Shown here in pieces: positions 16,751 to 24,788 of a stretch of 64,000 nt of DNA. The notes below the pieces were generated by a model. It did no database searches and was not told the DNA's origin. It worked only from the letters and a program-made list of their open reading frames with translations. The position numbers and the translations under genes were made by a program. Location of the stretch: positions 62,001 to 126,000 of the forward strand of contig CALIJB010000004.1 of NCBI GenBank assembly GCA_938017675.1. Reading direction: 5' to 3'. The stretch comes from an uncultured Candidatus Saccharibacteria bacterium. GTDB taxonomy: Bacteria; Patescibacteriota; Saccharimonadia; Saccharimonadales; Saccharimonadaceae. Numbering within the stretch: position 1 is the first letter of the stretch; each line of letters starts with the position of its first letter.

Positions 16751-17691
16751 TTTATTTGATTATTGGCACGAACGCTTACCGTGTGCAGCATGAGCTGCAG
16801 CAGTTAGTGAAATCGTTAGGCGTTCGGCCCGAAAAAATCGACGCATCCAGTCTTGATTTGAATAAATTAGCCGACACGGTGCGCGGCCTGAACTTATTTC
16901 AAGAACGACAGCTGATTATTGTCGAGCATCTTTCGGAGCGAAAAGATTTGTGGGATAAGCTTGGTGAATGGGCTAGTGATATTGCAGCAGAAACCTACTT
17001 GGTATTGATCGAGCCGCGCCCGGATAAGCGTACTAAAACTTTCAAAATCTTGCAAAAAACTGCAAAGCTAGTTGAAGCAATGCCGCTGACTGATCGCCAG
17101 CGTCCAGCGGCCGAAAAATGGCTGTTAGACTATGCAAGCGAGCACGGCGTACGATTGACGAAAACGCAGGCTAGCAACATGATAGCGCGAGCGATTGTCG
17201 CCGACGAAAAATCGCGTTCTGCCGAAATTGATCAATTGCAATTAACTCACGCTGTAGCTGCCTTGAAAAATACTGTGAAAATTGATGATGCGGCGATTGC
17301 AACGGTCTTGCCACCAGCACGTGAGTTTTCGGTGTTTGATATCATTGAATTGGCAGTGTGCGGCAAAACGGCAAATCTACGGAGTGCGCTTGACGAACTT
17401 CGCCGCAGCGACGATGTTTATAAAGTGGCGCCGTTAGTTTGGTCGCAGTGGTCGCAGCTGGTGTTATTAGCTAAGGCCGAAGCGGCTAGCACTAGCGATA
17501 CGATTGATCTCGGCATACACCCGTTTGTTGCCAAGAAATTGCGGCCGCTTGCTCGACAGCTGTCGCCAAAGGACTTGGCGGAATTAACCGAATTAGCGGC
17601 GGAGCGCGATTATCAGATGAAAACATCATCAGTTGATCCGTGGATAGCGTTGGAGGATTTTTTGTTTCGGGTGGCTTTGCGGCAAAAATAA
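16747..17691 (+). CDS. holA: DNA polymerase III delta subunit
   Basis: Clamp-loader subunit that opens the sliding clamp. 314 aa. The N-terminal domain (MIYLIIGTNAYRVQHELQQL) lacks a functional P-loop, as is normal for delta, followed by the hallmark IIVEHLSE and LIEPRPDKRTKTFKIL segments. The C-terminal helical collar ends SSVDPWIALEDFLFRVAL. ATG overlaps the mutM stop (ATGA), so the two are translationally coupled. Confidence 0.9.
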   Translation: MIYLIIGTNAYRVQHELQQLVKSLGVRPEKIDASSLDLNKLADTVRGLNLFQERQLIIVEHLSERKDLWDKLGEWASDIAAETYLVLIEPRPDKRTKTFKILQKTAKLVEAMPLTDRQRPAAEKWLLDYASEHGVRLTKTQASNMIARAIVADEKSRSAEIDQLQLTHAVAALKNTVKIDDAAIATVLPPAREFSVFDIIELAVCGKTANLRSALDELRRSDDVYKVAPLVWSQWSQLVLLAKAEAASTSDTIDLGIHPFVAKKLRPLARQLSPKDLAELTELAAERDYQMKTSSVDPWIALEDFLFRVALRQK

Positions 17692-17716
17692 AACGCCCTG
17701 GTTACCGAGAGCGTTT
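17691..17716. terminator. Possible bidirectional terminator between holA and rpsT
   Basis: AAACGC (17691-17696) pairs with GCGTTT (17711-17716), with ATTTC following on the plus strand and an A-rich flank (T-rich on the minus strand). The stem is short. Confidence 0.5.
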
Positions 17717-17734
17717 ATTTCGATAAGGTTAAAC

Positions 17735-18085
17735 TTAGGCTGTTTTGGCTGCAGTTTTCTTAGGTGCGGCCTTTGCGGCTGGCTTTTTGGCAGGAGCTTT
17801 TTTGGCCTCAGCAGCTGGCTTAGCGGCTTTCTTTTCTAGTTTGACGCCAGCAGCTTTAGCGACCTTGGCCAGGGCTGATTTGTGGCGGCTAACGGTTGCC
17901 TTTTTGAGCAGTCCTTTCTTGACGGCAGTATCTAGCTCGCTTTGAGCCTTGCTTAGAGTAGCAGCGCTCGGATTGGACATAAATTCCTTGATGGCAGATT
18001 TGATGTCGCGCTTGATACCAATGTTGCGCTGGCGGCGCTTGGCGGTCTGCTTCATTCGCTTAACGGCTGATTTGATGAGTGGCAT
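17735..18085 (-). CDS. rpsT: Ribosomal protein bS20 with Lys/Ala-rich tail
   Basis: Binds 16S rRNA early in 30S assembly. The N-terminal MPLIKSAVKRMKQTAKRRQRN and the helices up to ALAKVAKAAG are typical of S20. The last ~35 residues (KKAAKPAAEAKKAPAKKPAA...) are a low-complexity extension, making it 116 aa against the usual ~87. Led by an SD (AAAGGAA, 4 nt from ATG) and its own strong promoter. Confidence 0.93.
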   Translation of the reverse strand: MPLIKSAVKRMKQTAKRRQRNIGIKRDIKSAIKEFMSNPSAATLSKAQSELDTAVKKGLLKKATVSRHKSALAKVAKAAGVKLEKKAAKPAAEAKKAPAKKPAAKAAPKKTAAKTA

Positions 18086-18134
18086 AAATTTCCTTTACCT
18101 CTGTTATTGATTTGGTATATACAATCAGTTCTCA

Positions 18135-18163
18135 ATTATAACTTATACACCTCTGTTTGTAAA
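18135..18163 (-). promoter_or_regulatory. Promoter of rpsT
   Basis: Minus-strand TTTACA (18163-18158), 17-nt spacer, TATAAT (18140-18135). It gives a ~43-nt leader with an SD. Confidence 0.75.
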
Positions 18164-18192
18164 GTGGCGCTTGCTTGTTTTGTAAATTAGTA

Positions 18193-18222
18193 TTGACTTT
18201 GTCGTGATGCTTATGTTATAGT
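18193..18222 (+). promoter_or_regulatory. Promoter of the DHH-like gene
   Basis: TTGACT (18193-18198), 18-nt spacer, TATAGT (18217-18222), about 35 nt before the ATG at 18263; a weak AGGA lies 7 nt before the start. Confidence 0.6.
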
Positions 18223-18262
18223 ACATAAAGTCTATAGCGAATAAAAACAAATAGGATAAAAT

Positions 18263-20050
18263 ATGGCAGACGTGCTAAACCAGATAGTAGAGAAAGTCAA
18301 AGAAAGTAATAATATTCTCGTTACGGTTAGTGCCAATCCGTCGGTTGACGAATTGAGTGCTGCTTTGGGTATCACGCTGCTAATCAATAAGTTAAATAAG
18401 CATGCGACGGCGGTATTCAGCGGGGCGGTGCCGCCAGCGATTAAATTTCTACAGCCCGAGAAAACGTTTGAAAGTACAGTTGATAGTTTGCGCGACTTTA
18501 TCATCGCGCTGGATAAGGAGAAAGCCGATCACTTACGTTACAAGATTGTCGATGATATGGTCAAGATTTTTATTACGCCGTACCGTACGACAATCAACCA
18601 GAAAGATTTGGATTTTAGTCAGGGCGACTATAATGTCGAGATGGTGTTGGCTATTGGCGTCAAAGATGAAGCTGATTTGGATCATGCGCTCGAGAGTCAT
18701 GGACGAATTTTGCACGATGCGGTGGTGGCGAGCGTGTCGCTTGGTGAGTCGACTCAGCTCGGCAGCCTAGAATGGAGTAATCCGCGAGCTAGTAGTTATA
18801 GCGAGGTTCTATGCCGGTTAGCCAATGAATTAAGAGGTGAAAGCCGGTTGATTGACGAGCAAATCGCTACAGCGTTTTTGACAGGTATCGTGGCAGCAAC
18901 TGAACGTTTCAGTAATGCGCATACTAGCTCGGCGGCGATGACCGTGGCCGCTCAATTGATGGCAGACGGTGCTAACCAGCAACTAATTGCCACTAAACTC
19001 AAAGAATCGCACGATAAGCCGATTCCAGTGCCTGAAGCAAAAAGCAAGGACGAAGAAAAATCCTCCAAAAAGGATGAGTCTAAAAATTCTGGCGATATTG
19101 GTGCATTGTCGATTTCGCACGAGCCAGTCGGTGATGTTGACGACGTCAAGAATGCAGTTGATAGGCGCCATTCCGACGAAGCTCTGAGGGCTGCTAATGA
19201 AGAATTAGAGAAGCGAAGCAGCCGAGATGCCGCCGCTGCCGCCGAAAAGAAATTAGCCGAACAGTTAGCATCAATTCCTGCTGTTGAGCCTGAAGCTGAT
19301 AGGCGAGATATGCCGTCGGTCGCCGATTTGCAGCGCGATATTGCTGCCAGCTCAGCAGAAGTAGATGAAGCGGCCAAAGAAGATCTAGCTTTGCCGCCAG
19401 TTGCTCCATTTGCGCCAGGGCCAGGTCTAGCGATGCCAGTTAGCCCGGGCGAACCGTCGATTGGCGGTACTTTCAACGCGACAACCGAGCAGGCTGCCGA
19501 GGAAGCTAGAAAAGCTGAAAAAGACATGCATAATCGCGTTATTTTAAGCCACGATCGCGGTGCGGTAGCGTCGCAGCCGCCGTCAATGCAGTCGCCATTT
19601 AACGCTGTAGCCGATAAAACTGAGGTAGAACCGACGGTTCGCGATGTCTTATCAGAAGTTGCGCCGGTTGATGCGGCGCCCGAAGCAGTTTCTTCGAAGG
19701 GGATAACGGTACAGCCGAATATGCCAGCAATGCCAGCGCCTAGCGTAGAAGCTGCGCCAGCCGCAAATCCTGCTAGTTCAGACCAAGATCAAGCGCGGGC
19801 CGCCATTGACGCAGCCTTGTCGGCAGCGCCAACTGTACCAGCTACACCTCCATCTGGTGCAATTGACGATTTGCCGCCATTACCGCCATTACCGCCGTTG
19901 CCAGATTTTTCATCCTTGCCGCCAGTACCAGCTAATGGCGGGGTCGGAGCTGACACTTTAGAATCTACTCTACCGCCGCCGCCAACTCCAGCAGTTTCGG
20001 CGCCAACATCAAATGATCCGGCTCAGTTCAAGATTCCAGGGCAAGCTTAA
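18263..20050 (+). CDS. DHH/NrnA-like protein with degenerate motifs and long Pro/Ala-rich tail
   Basis: 595 aa. The first ~250 residues resemble DHH/bifunctional oligoribonuclease-type phosphoesterases in layout: VSANPSVDELSAALGITLLINKL parallels the usual DxDxxGSxxAL, then PPAIKFLQPE, then a thiol/serine-rich FLTGIVAATERFSNAHTSSAA. The metal-binding Asp/His residues of active enzymes are mostly missing, so it is probably not a working phosphoesterase. Residues ~255-595 are acidic then Pro/Ala/Val-rich low complexity (LPPLPPLPPLPDFSSLPP). No TM segment. Function unknown. Confidence 0.6.
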   Translation: MADVLNQIVEKVKESNNILVTVSANPSVDELSAALGITLLINKLNKHATAVFSGAVPPAIKFLQPEKTFESTVDSLRDFIIALDKEKADHLRYKIVDDMVKIFITPYRTTINQKDLDFSQGDYNVEMVLAIGVKDEADLDHALESHGRILHDAVVASVSLGESTQLGSLEWSNPRASSYSEVLCRLANELRGESRLIDEQIATAFLTGIVAATERFSNAHTSSAAMTVAAQLMADGANQQLIATKLKESHDKPIPVPEAKSKDEEKSSKKDESKNSGDIGALSISHEPVGDVDDVKNAVDRRHSDEALRAANEELEKRSSRDAAAAAEKKLAEQLASIPAVEPEADRRDMPSVADLQRDIAASSAEVDEAAKEDLALPPVAPFAPGPGLAMPVSPGEPSIGGTFNATTEQAAEEARKAEKDMHNRVILSHDRGAVASQPPSMQSPFNAVADKTEVEPTVRDVLSEVAPVDAAPEAVSSKGITVQPNMPAMPAPSVEAAPAANPASSDQDQARAAIDAALSAAPTVPATPPSGAIDDLPPLPPLPPLPDFSSLPPVPANGGVGADTLESTLPPPPTPAVSAPTSNDPAQFKIPGQA

Positions 20051-20112
20051 GTTTGCGGATAGACTTCAGATTGGCCCTGAAAAGATTTTAGAATCAATGC
20101 TACGGGGTATGC

Positions 20113-20121
20113 TGATATACT
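20113..20121 (+). promoter_or_regulatory. Extended -10 promoter of truB (leaderless)
   Basis: TGA then TATACT (20116-20121), 6 nt, then ATG at 20128. Confidence 0.7.
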
Positions 20122-20127
20122 TGAAGT

Positions 20128-20829
20128 ATGAATGACAGAGTTATATTGATTGATAAGCCGCCAGGCATGACTAGCTTCGGGGTAGTGGCGCGAGTTCGCC
20201 GCGTGCTTAGCCATCGGGCTGGCAAAAAAGTCAAAGTCGGTCATTGCGGGACACTTGATCCGTTTGCGACGGGCCTGTTGATTTTGGTTACGGGCAAGGA
20301 ATGCCGCAACGCGATGCGTTATACCAAGCTTGATAAGGTTTATGAAGCGACGTTCCGGTTGGGGCAGACTAGTACAACTGGCGACCCGGAAGGTGAAATT
20401 ACGCCGTACGTTGCAAATAGCAATCTACAGAATAAGTCTCAAGCTTCATCTACCTCTAAAAAGCCGGATATGACAGTCATCAAGTCTGTTCTAGCGCAAT
20501 TCGTTGGTGATATCAAGCAGTGTCCGCCAGCGTTCAGTGCTATCAAAATTAACGGCCAGCGGGCTTACAAATTAGCCCGCAGCGGTAAAAAAGTTGATAT
20601 ACCAGAACGTACAGTGACGATTTATGCGCTGGAGCTGCTTGATTACGCTTATCCGCTGCTCAAAGTTCGAGCCCATGTCTCTAGCGGCACCTATATTCGT
20701 AGTTTGGCAGTTGATATCGGTGAGGCGCTAAACACGGGCGCTTACTGTCAGGAGTTGCGTCGTACGCAAATTGCCGATTGGCAAGTCAGCCAAGCGCAGA
20801 AATTGGCAGATTTTGGTGTTGAATCATAA
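20128..20829 (+). CDS. truB: tRNA pseudouridine-55 synthase
   Basis: Isomerises U55 in the T-loop of tRNAs. 233 aa: IDKPPGMTSFGVV at the N-terminus, then the catalytic-Asp motif GHCGTLDPFATGLL (about residues 46-58). QCPPAFSAIKINGQRAYKLAR and SSGTYIRSLAVDIGEAL follow. Shorter than the E. coli enzyme (no C-terminal PUA domain). A Ser/Asn/Lys-rich loop of ~20 residues (SNLQNKSQASSTSKK) breaks the core near residue 98; unlike the polA and mutM inserts it is not palindromic at DNA level. Confidence 0.94.
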   Translation: MNDRVILIDKPPGMTSFGVVARVRRVLSHRAGKKVKVGHCGTLDPFATGLLILVTGKECRNAMRYTKLDKVYEATFRLGQTSTTGDPEGEITPYVANSNLQNKSQASSTSKKPDMTVIKSVLAQFVGDIKQCPPAFSAIKINGQRAYKLARSGKKVDIPERTVTIYALELLDYAYPLLKVRAHVSSGTYIRSLAVDIGEALNTGAYCQELRRTQIADWQVSQAQKLADFGVES

Positions 20830-20854
20830 ACCAATCCTGGCGCTAGCAATATTA

Positions 20855-20961
20855 TGTAAGATTAATAGCAGAGATGTTATGTCGTACGTATTGTTTAGTT
20901 TTAGCTCAAAGCTATGGCTTAATCTTGACTGATTAGCGGATCTCTGCTAAAGTTATTAGCT
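20855..20961 (+). promoter_or_regulatory. Structured leader of rpsO (candidate S15 autoregulation site)
   Basis: A weak TG-TAAGAT -10 (20855-20862) is followed by a ~95-nt leader closed by a perfect 10-bp stem: TAGCAGAGAT (about 20866-20875) with ATCTCTGCTA (about 20940-20950). Inside are a TAGC/GCTA hairpin and AAGATTAA/TTAATCTT complementarity. The stem ends about 12 nt before the ATG, so it could control initiation. S15 regulates its own mRNA in several phyla through unrelated structures; that role here is inference. Confidence 0.5.
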
Positions 20962-21228
20962 ATGATATCAAAGGATAACAAAGCGAAAGCTATTGCTTTG
21001 ACTCAGGTCAACGAGAACGATGTCGGCAGCCCGCAAGCGCAGATTTCGATCTTGACGGCTCGTATCAAAGAGGTGACTGAACATCTCAAGTCCAATAAGC
21101 ACGACCGTATGGCGCGCCGCGGACTGATTCAGATGGTAGGTAAGCGCAAGCGCCTGCTGAAATACCTTGAGAAGACGAACTTTGAGGCCTACAAGGCAAC
21201 GCTAGAAAAACTTGGCCTGCGTAAATAA
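20962..21228 (+). CDS. rpsO: Ribosomal protein uS15
   Basis: Binds the central domain of 16S rRNA. 88 aa, full family length. DVGSPQAQISILTARIKEVTEHLKSN and the strongly conserved HDRMARRGLIQMVGKRKRLLKYL are present. No clear SD next to the ATG, unusual for a ribosomal protein here; a long structured leader precedes it and a strong terminator follows. Confidence 0.96.
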   Translation: MISKDNKAKAIALTQVNENDVGSPQAQISILTARIKEVTEHLKSNKHDRMARRGLIQMVGKRKRLLKYLEKTNFEAYKATLEKLGLRK

Positions 21229-21244
21229 ACGCGTAGCTCAAGTT

Positions 21245-21273
21245 AAAAACCGTCTCGTATCGAGGCGGTTTTT
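21245..21273 (+). terminator. Intrinsic terminator of rpsO
   Basis: A 13-bp stem (AAAAACCGTCTCG with CGAGGCGGTTTTT, one G-U) around a TAT loop, ending in a T run. Confidence 0.9.
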
Positions 21274-21333
21274 GGTTTGTAAAGGTAGATCGCAGCTACC
21301 GTATTGCTAAAATTACTAATCTAAGTAATAATA

Positions 21334-21362
21334 TTGACAAAAAGCATAAGCTGTGTTAGCAT
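21334..21362 (+). promoter_or_regulatory. Promoter of the gene at 21392
   Basis: TTGACA (21334-21339), 17-nt spacer ending TGT, TAGCAT (21357-21362). Leader ~23 nt. Confidence 0.65.
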
Positions 21363-21391
21363 AAAAAGGTAAGTAAACGGCAAAAATAAAA

Positions 21392-22618
21392 ATGATTACA
21401 AAAGAACGCTTCCCAACATCTTCTCATGAGGTGACTAACAGCCGTGGCGAGTCGTTTGACTATAAGAAGTACGGTATTGAGCCGATAGTTAAGTCTAACT
21501 CTCTTGATGGTGATAATTTTAGTACGCCGCACGAATGGACGCCGGCTGGCCGGGCCGAGAAAGTCAATGATGCTCGCGATGCGGTGGCGATTGCTTTCGG
21601 CGATAAGCCGCCCGCTATGGCGCGCCAAGAGTCGAATACTGGCAGGCAGCTGCTGGTCGGCGAGGCTTATAAAGCCGCTACTGACGGCGGCGCGGCACCG
21701 ACGAACGAGCGTGCATCTACACGGCGAGTCTTTATGACTGGCGAGAAAATAACTGGTAAGTTACCGTCGCATGCTGATGCCGAGAGAGGGCCGCAAAGTG
21801 TTGATGAAATGCTTAATCGGCGCGCTGATTTGTTGGCAAAAGGCGTTCCAGAGGATATGGTTGATGGTATTGTCAGGGGTGAGCATAACAAGGGCAGAGG
21901 CGATAATCTAGTCCAACATGCTTCGCGGCCGTCAGTTGAGCAAGCAGCATACGAGCAGCCAGCGATACGCGAGGAGTCAAATGAGCTGGTATCGCATGAG
22001 ACCAGTGCTAGCGATGCCGTGCCCAAAGTAGAAGAAACACCGTTACCGCCGCGTGCCGAGATTCCGAAAGCAGAAACTGATGCCGCTAAGTCTCCTAGCG
22101 AACCTGAATCTAAAGCGTCGAAAGAAAACACGCCGCCAGAAACCGCCAGAAACGAAAGCCCAAAGGCAGAAACTAAACCTGCCACAAGTAATCGCATCGC
22201 CGAGAAAAATCCGGCAGAACAGGTTGAGCAGCCAGATGGCAATCAAAAAAATACGGTAAAATCTGAAGCAGACGTATCGAAGTCAGATGGAAAACAGGCC
22301 GCTGGAGAGCAAAATACGACAAAACCTGGCGAGCGCCAACCATTCGACCAAAAAAGAGCCAACAAATGGGCGGGAGACTTCTTGAGGGCTTATGGCAGAT
22401 TTCTTGACCAAAATGTTAGGGCAGAGTTAGCCGATAGGCTAAAATCTAAAGGCGGACTAAATGTCGATCGAGAAACTCTTCAAGCAATGTCTAAGCTAGC
22501 GAGAGAAGCTAACCCGCAGTCGCCAGTATGGCAAACTGAACCAGGTAGCGGCTCAACTATACAGATGGCTGCCGATGAAGCTCGCAGCAGGTTGCAGAGT
22601 ATAGTTGAAAGTCTGTAG
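21392..22618 (+). CDS. Low-complexity hypothetical protein (408 aa)
   Basis: No recognised domain. Residues 1-190 are mixed polar; ~190-330 are Glu/Lys/Pro/Ser/Thr-rich and presumably disordered (SPSEPESKASKENTPPET). The last ~75 residues may fold as a helical domain (KRANKWAGDFLRAYGRFLDQ, RAELADRLKSKGGL). No signal peptide or TM segment. Led by a consensus promoter and only a weak SD-like AAGGTAAG. It looks accessory, with codon use like the surroundings. Confidence 0.65.
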   Translation: MITKERFPTSSHEVTNSRGESFDYKKYGIEPIVKSNSLDGDNFSTPHEWTPAGRAEKVNDARDAVAIAFGDKPPAMARQESNTGRQLLVGEAYKAATDGGAAPTNERASTRRVFMTGEKITGKLPSHADAERGPQSVDEMLNRRADLLAKGVPEDMVDGIVRGEHNKGRGDNLVQHASRPSVEQAAYEQPAIREESNELVSHETSASDAVPKVEETPLPPRAEIPKAETDAAKSPSEPESKASKENTPPETARNESPKAETKPATSNRIAEKNPAEQVEQPDGNQKNTVKSEADVSKSDGKQAAGEQNTTKPGERQPFDQKRANKWAGDFLRAYGRFLDQNVRAELADRLKSKGGLNVDRETLQAMSKLAREANPQSPVWQTEPGSGSTIQMAADEARSRLQSIVESL

Positions 22619-22649
22619 TTAGTGTCGTTTTTGTGTACCAAGTTATCGT

Positions 22650-22674
22650 AATTGTGTATAATATAAACACAATT
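22650..22674 (+). promoter_or_regulatory. Promoter overlapped by a perfect inverted repeat (GNAT gene)
   Basis: AATTGTGT (22650-22657) and ACACAATT (22667-22674) form a perfect 8-bp inverted repeat around the TATAAT (22657-22662). A repressor bound here would block the -10, or the repeat could fold at the mRNA 5' end. Confidence 0.5.
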
Positions 22675-22692
22675 AAGCGAAAGGAGTGCGCA

Positions 22693-23361
22693 ATGGCGTT
22701 TGGTCCGATGATGAGATTAACAACCGATAGAGGTTTGTCGGTTGAGTTAGCGCCGTTTGCGCGCGATAATCTAAACGTGTTTGTCGAGGGTTTTGCGCGC
22801 GGTACGGTAACGCAATACTTGTCAGCGCACCGAGTACAGACGATTGAGACCGAGCAGGCCTGGTATGATGAAATGATCAAGAATAAAACCAGCCTAAACT
22901 GGGGTATTTGGGTTATAGATGGCGACAAGCGCCAGCTGATCGGCAACACAGCGCTTACCGAGATAACCAAAGATCACGTTCATTATGCGACAAGCGGTAT
23001 AGTTATTGCCGATAAGAAATATTGGGGCCAGGGGATTGCCAGTGCTTGCCATCGGGCACGAACCTGGTATGCTTTCGAAAATTTAGGGCTGCACCGAATT
23101 AAGTCGGCAGTCATCCACGGCAACGCGGCGAGCTGGCGAGCGCTTGAGAAGTGCGGCTACGAACTTGTCTATACCGAGCGCAATGAAGAGTTCGTGAACG
23201 GTAAATTACGCCACATGGATTGCCTGGAATGCCTCAACCCGGCAGATTGGGCCTGGCGGCAGTGGTGGGGCGACGACCGTCCGCCGCGAAAGAGTTTGGA
23301 AGCTCGCAAACGGGCGCAAGCGGCGGTTGATTGGGCGCGGCAAAACGTGACACTAGAGTAG
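22693..23361 (+). CDS. GNAT-family N-acetyltransferase (RimJ/RimL-like)
   Basis: Probably transfers acetyl from acetyl-CoA to an amine. 222 aa from MAFGPMMRLTT; SD AAAGGAG 7-8 nt upstream decides this start over the upstream in-frame ATG at 22633. The acetyl-CoA-binding motif A is IADKKYWGQGIASACHRARTW, followed by ENLGLHRIKSAVIHGNAASWRALEKCGY (motif B), both typical of the RimL subgroup. A Trp/Arg-rich C-terminal ~50 residues (PADWAWRQWWGDDRPPRKS) is additional. The 3' end overlaps the convergent NUDIX gene by 9 nt. Confidence 0.85.
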   Translation: MAFGPMMRLTTDRGLSVELAPFARDNLNVFVEGFARGTVTQYLSAHRVQTIETEQAWYDEMIKNKTSLNWGIWVIDGDKRQLIGNTALTEITKDHVHYATSGIVIADKKYWGQGIASACHRARTWYAFENLGLHRIKSAVIHGNAASWRALEKCGYELVYTERNEEFVNGKLRHMDCLECLNPADWAWRQWWGDDRPPRKSLEARKRAQAAVDWARQNVTLE

Positions 23362-23850
23362 TTGTTGGTGCTGCTCGTTGAAATTATCGACGACGAGAAC
23401 CGGCTGGCCGCCGTTGATGTATAGTGCGATATCTGTGTTTTGTAGAAACTCTGGGTAAAGAACATGCTGCGACGGGTCGATGTACTCGCAAACGGCTAAT
23501 TCTTGAGCGCCATGCGTTGTCTGGCTAATATCAATATCGGTAAAGTCATCAGGATTATCGACCGCGAAGAAGAACTCTAACTCTTCTTCGTAGCTGGCCC
23601 GCGATGATGGGAATTGCTGGATGAATAGCAATTTGCCAGGTTTGGCAGTCACGCCAGTTTCTTCGCGTAATTCGCGGATTAAACATTCAGTTAGCGACTC
23701 GTGCGGGTCGAGACCGCCGCCTGGTACGGCGTAATAAGGGGCTGCTTGGTCGCCGCGGCGATGTTTGACGGCGAGTATCTTTCCTTCGCGATAAATAATA
23801 GCGCGTACATTAATGCGCCGCCCAGTATATAGACTTTCGGTTTGTGGCAT
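23353..23850 (-). CDS. NUDIX hydrolase
   Basis: 165 aa. The NUDIX box GGGLDPHESLTECLIRELREETGV (here cut as GGGLDPHES / LIRELREETGV, about residues 46-69) fits GX5EX7REUXEEXGU, so pyrophosphohydrolase activity on a nucleoside-diphosphate-linked substrate is expected; which one is unclear. SD AAGGAGG 4 nt before the ATG. Tail-to-tail overlap of 9 nt with the GNAT gene. Confidence 0.9.
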   Translation of the reverse strand: MPQTESLYTGRRINVRAIIYREGKILAVKHRRGDQAAPYYAVPGGGLDPHESLTECLIRELREETGVTAKPGKLLFIQQFPSSRASYEEELEFFFAVDNPDDFTDIDISQTTHGAQELAVCEYIDPSQHVLYPEFLQNTDIALYINGGQPVLVVDNFNEQHQQLL

Positions 23851-23892
23851 AAGGCCTCCTTGTTGATTAAGTTTGAATAGCTTGCGATTAGC

Positions 23893-23920
23893 TTAATTTA
23901 GCAGGGGCTAGCATTAAGAT
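23893..23920 (-). terminator. Stem-loop after the three-gene operon
   Basis: CTTAAT-TTAGC pairs with GCTAG-C-ATTAAG around a short G-rich loop. No T run follows, so it may stabilise or separate transcripts rather than terminate. Confidence 0.4.
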
Positions 23921-23926
23921 ATAATA

Positions 23927-24334
23927 TCAAGGATATTCTTTGGTTGCCAGGAAAAAGTGTCCGGAGCTAATCTTATTATCGCCGCTTAACTTGATAACGA
24001 CGGTTAGATCTTGTTTATTGCCGCCATTCGAACCTAGAGGATCGGAATGATTGGTCACACCTCTAGCCTCGATCTGAGGCGAGTCATCCCCGAACAATCC
24101 ATCTGCCTCTACTCGGTAGAGCCCATTAAACGAAGCTTCAACTTGAGTAGTAGCGTCTCTAACTGATATTTCCCCTATACCAGCAGACACTCTCGCTGCC
24201 AGTTTAACATTTTCTCCGTTCTGGATTGAGTTGGTAATGTCTTCATACGCCTTTTTTGGATTAACCAGATCGTATTGAGTAAGCCATGAGTCTGCTGAGC
24301 CGCCTCTTTCTATGGAGCCGGTTTCGCTAGACAT
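23927..24334 (-). CDS. Hypothetical protein, third gene of a three-gene operon (135 aa)
   Basis: Unrecognised. Starts MSSETGSIERGGSADSWL; the middle alternates hydrophobic and polar residues (VKLAARVSAGIGEISVRD, TTQVEASFNGLYRVEADG), suggesting a beta-rich fold, and ends DLTVVIKLSGDNKISSGHFFLATKEYP. ATG overlaps the upstream gene by 8 nt. No signal peptide. May be the partner of the nuclease-like upstream protein, but nothing beyond linkage says so. Confidence 0.65.
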   Translation of the reverse strand: MSSETGSIERGGSADSWLTQYDLVNPKKAYEDITNSIQNGENVKLAARVSAGIGEISVRDATTQVEASFNGLYRVEADGLFGDDSPQIEARGVTNHSDPLGSNGGNKQDLTVVIKLSGDNKISSGHFFLATKEYP

Positions 24335-24788
24335 GAGCTAGTTTTCCTCTGGATGCCGGATTATTATTTCTCTCACGCAGATCTTTCATCTGTCTCTCTA
24401 ATTCATTTATAATTCTAGTATATTCATGCTTATCTACAATACCAGAAGTATATAGATTTGCAAGCATCTCTTTTGAAGGTTCCAGCATTTGCCCGTATGG
24501 ATCGGCAGGCAAAACCGTATGAATACTTTCGAGGGTTTCGGGCGAAAATGGACAGATAGCTATAGTACCGTCATTATAATACTTAGCGTTTCGATCATTG
24601 GTTTTGTTCGCTTTAAATCTTGAAGATTTAATATCTACCGCTGTCTGCTTTCCTTGGCTGTCAGTTATAAGATAATCAATACCTCTCTTGTCTTGTTCGG
24701 TAGTCGCACGGACCACTTCAAAGCCCATGTTTTCGAGAGCTAGCTCAGCTAGTAATTCTGTACGTACACCTTTTATGCTTGTTTCCAT
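24327..24788 (-). CDS. PD-(D/E)XK nuclease-like protein (153 aa)
   Basis: The N-terminal ~60 residues fit a restriction-endonuclease-like core: ELLAELALENMGFEVVRATT (Glu-bearing helix), KRGIDYLITD (catalytic-type Asp), QTAVDIKSSRF (DxK). The C-terminal half is helical (SKEMLANLYTSGIVDKHEYTRIINELERQ). Such folds occur in restriction, transposition, toxin and repair proteins; sequence alone does not choose. Overlaps both neighbours (16 nt upstream, 8 nt downstream), so the three are one operon. Confidence 0.65.
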   Translation of the reverse strand: METSIKGVRTELLAELALENMGFEVVRATTEQDKRGIDYLITDSQGKQTAVDIKSSRFKANKTNDRNAKYYNDGTIAICPFSPETLESIHTVLPADPYGQMLEPSKEMLANLYTSGIVDKHEYTRIINELERQMKDLRERNNNPASRGKLAHV

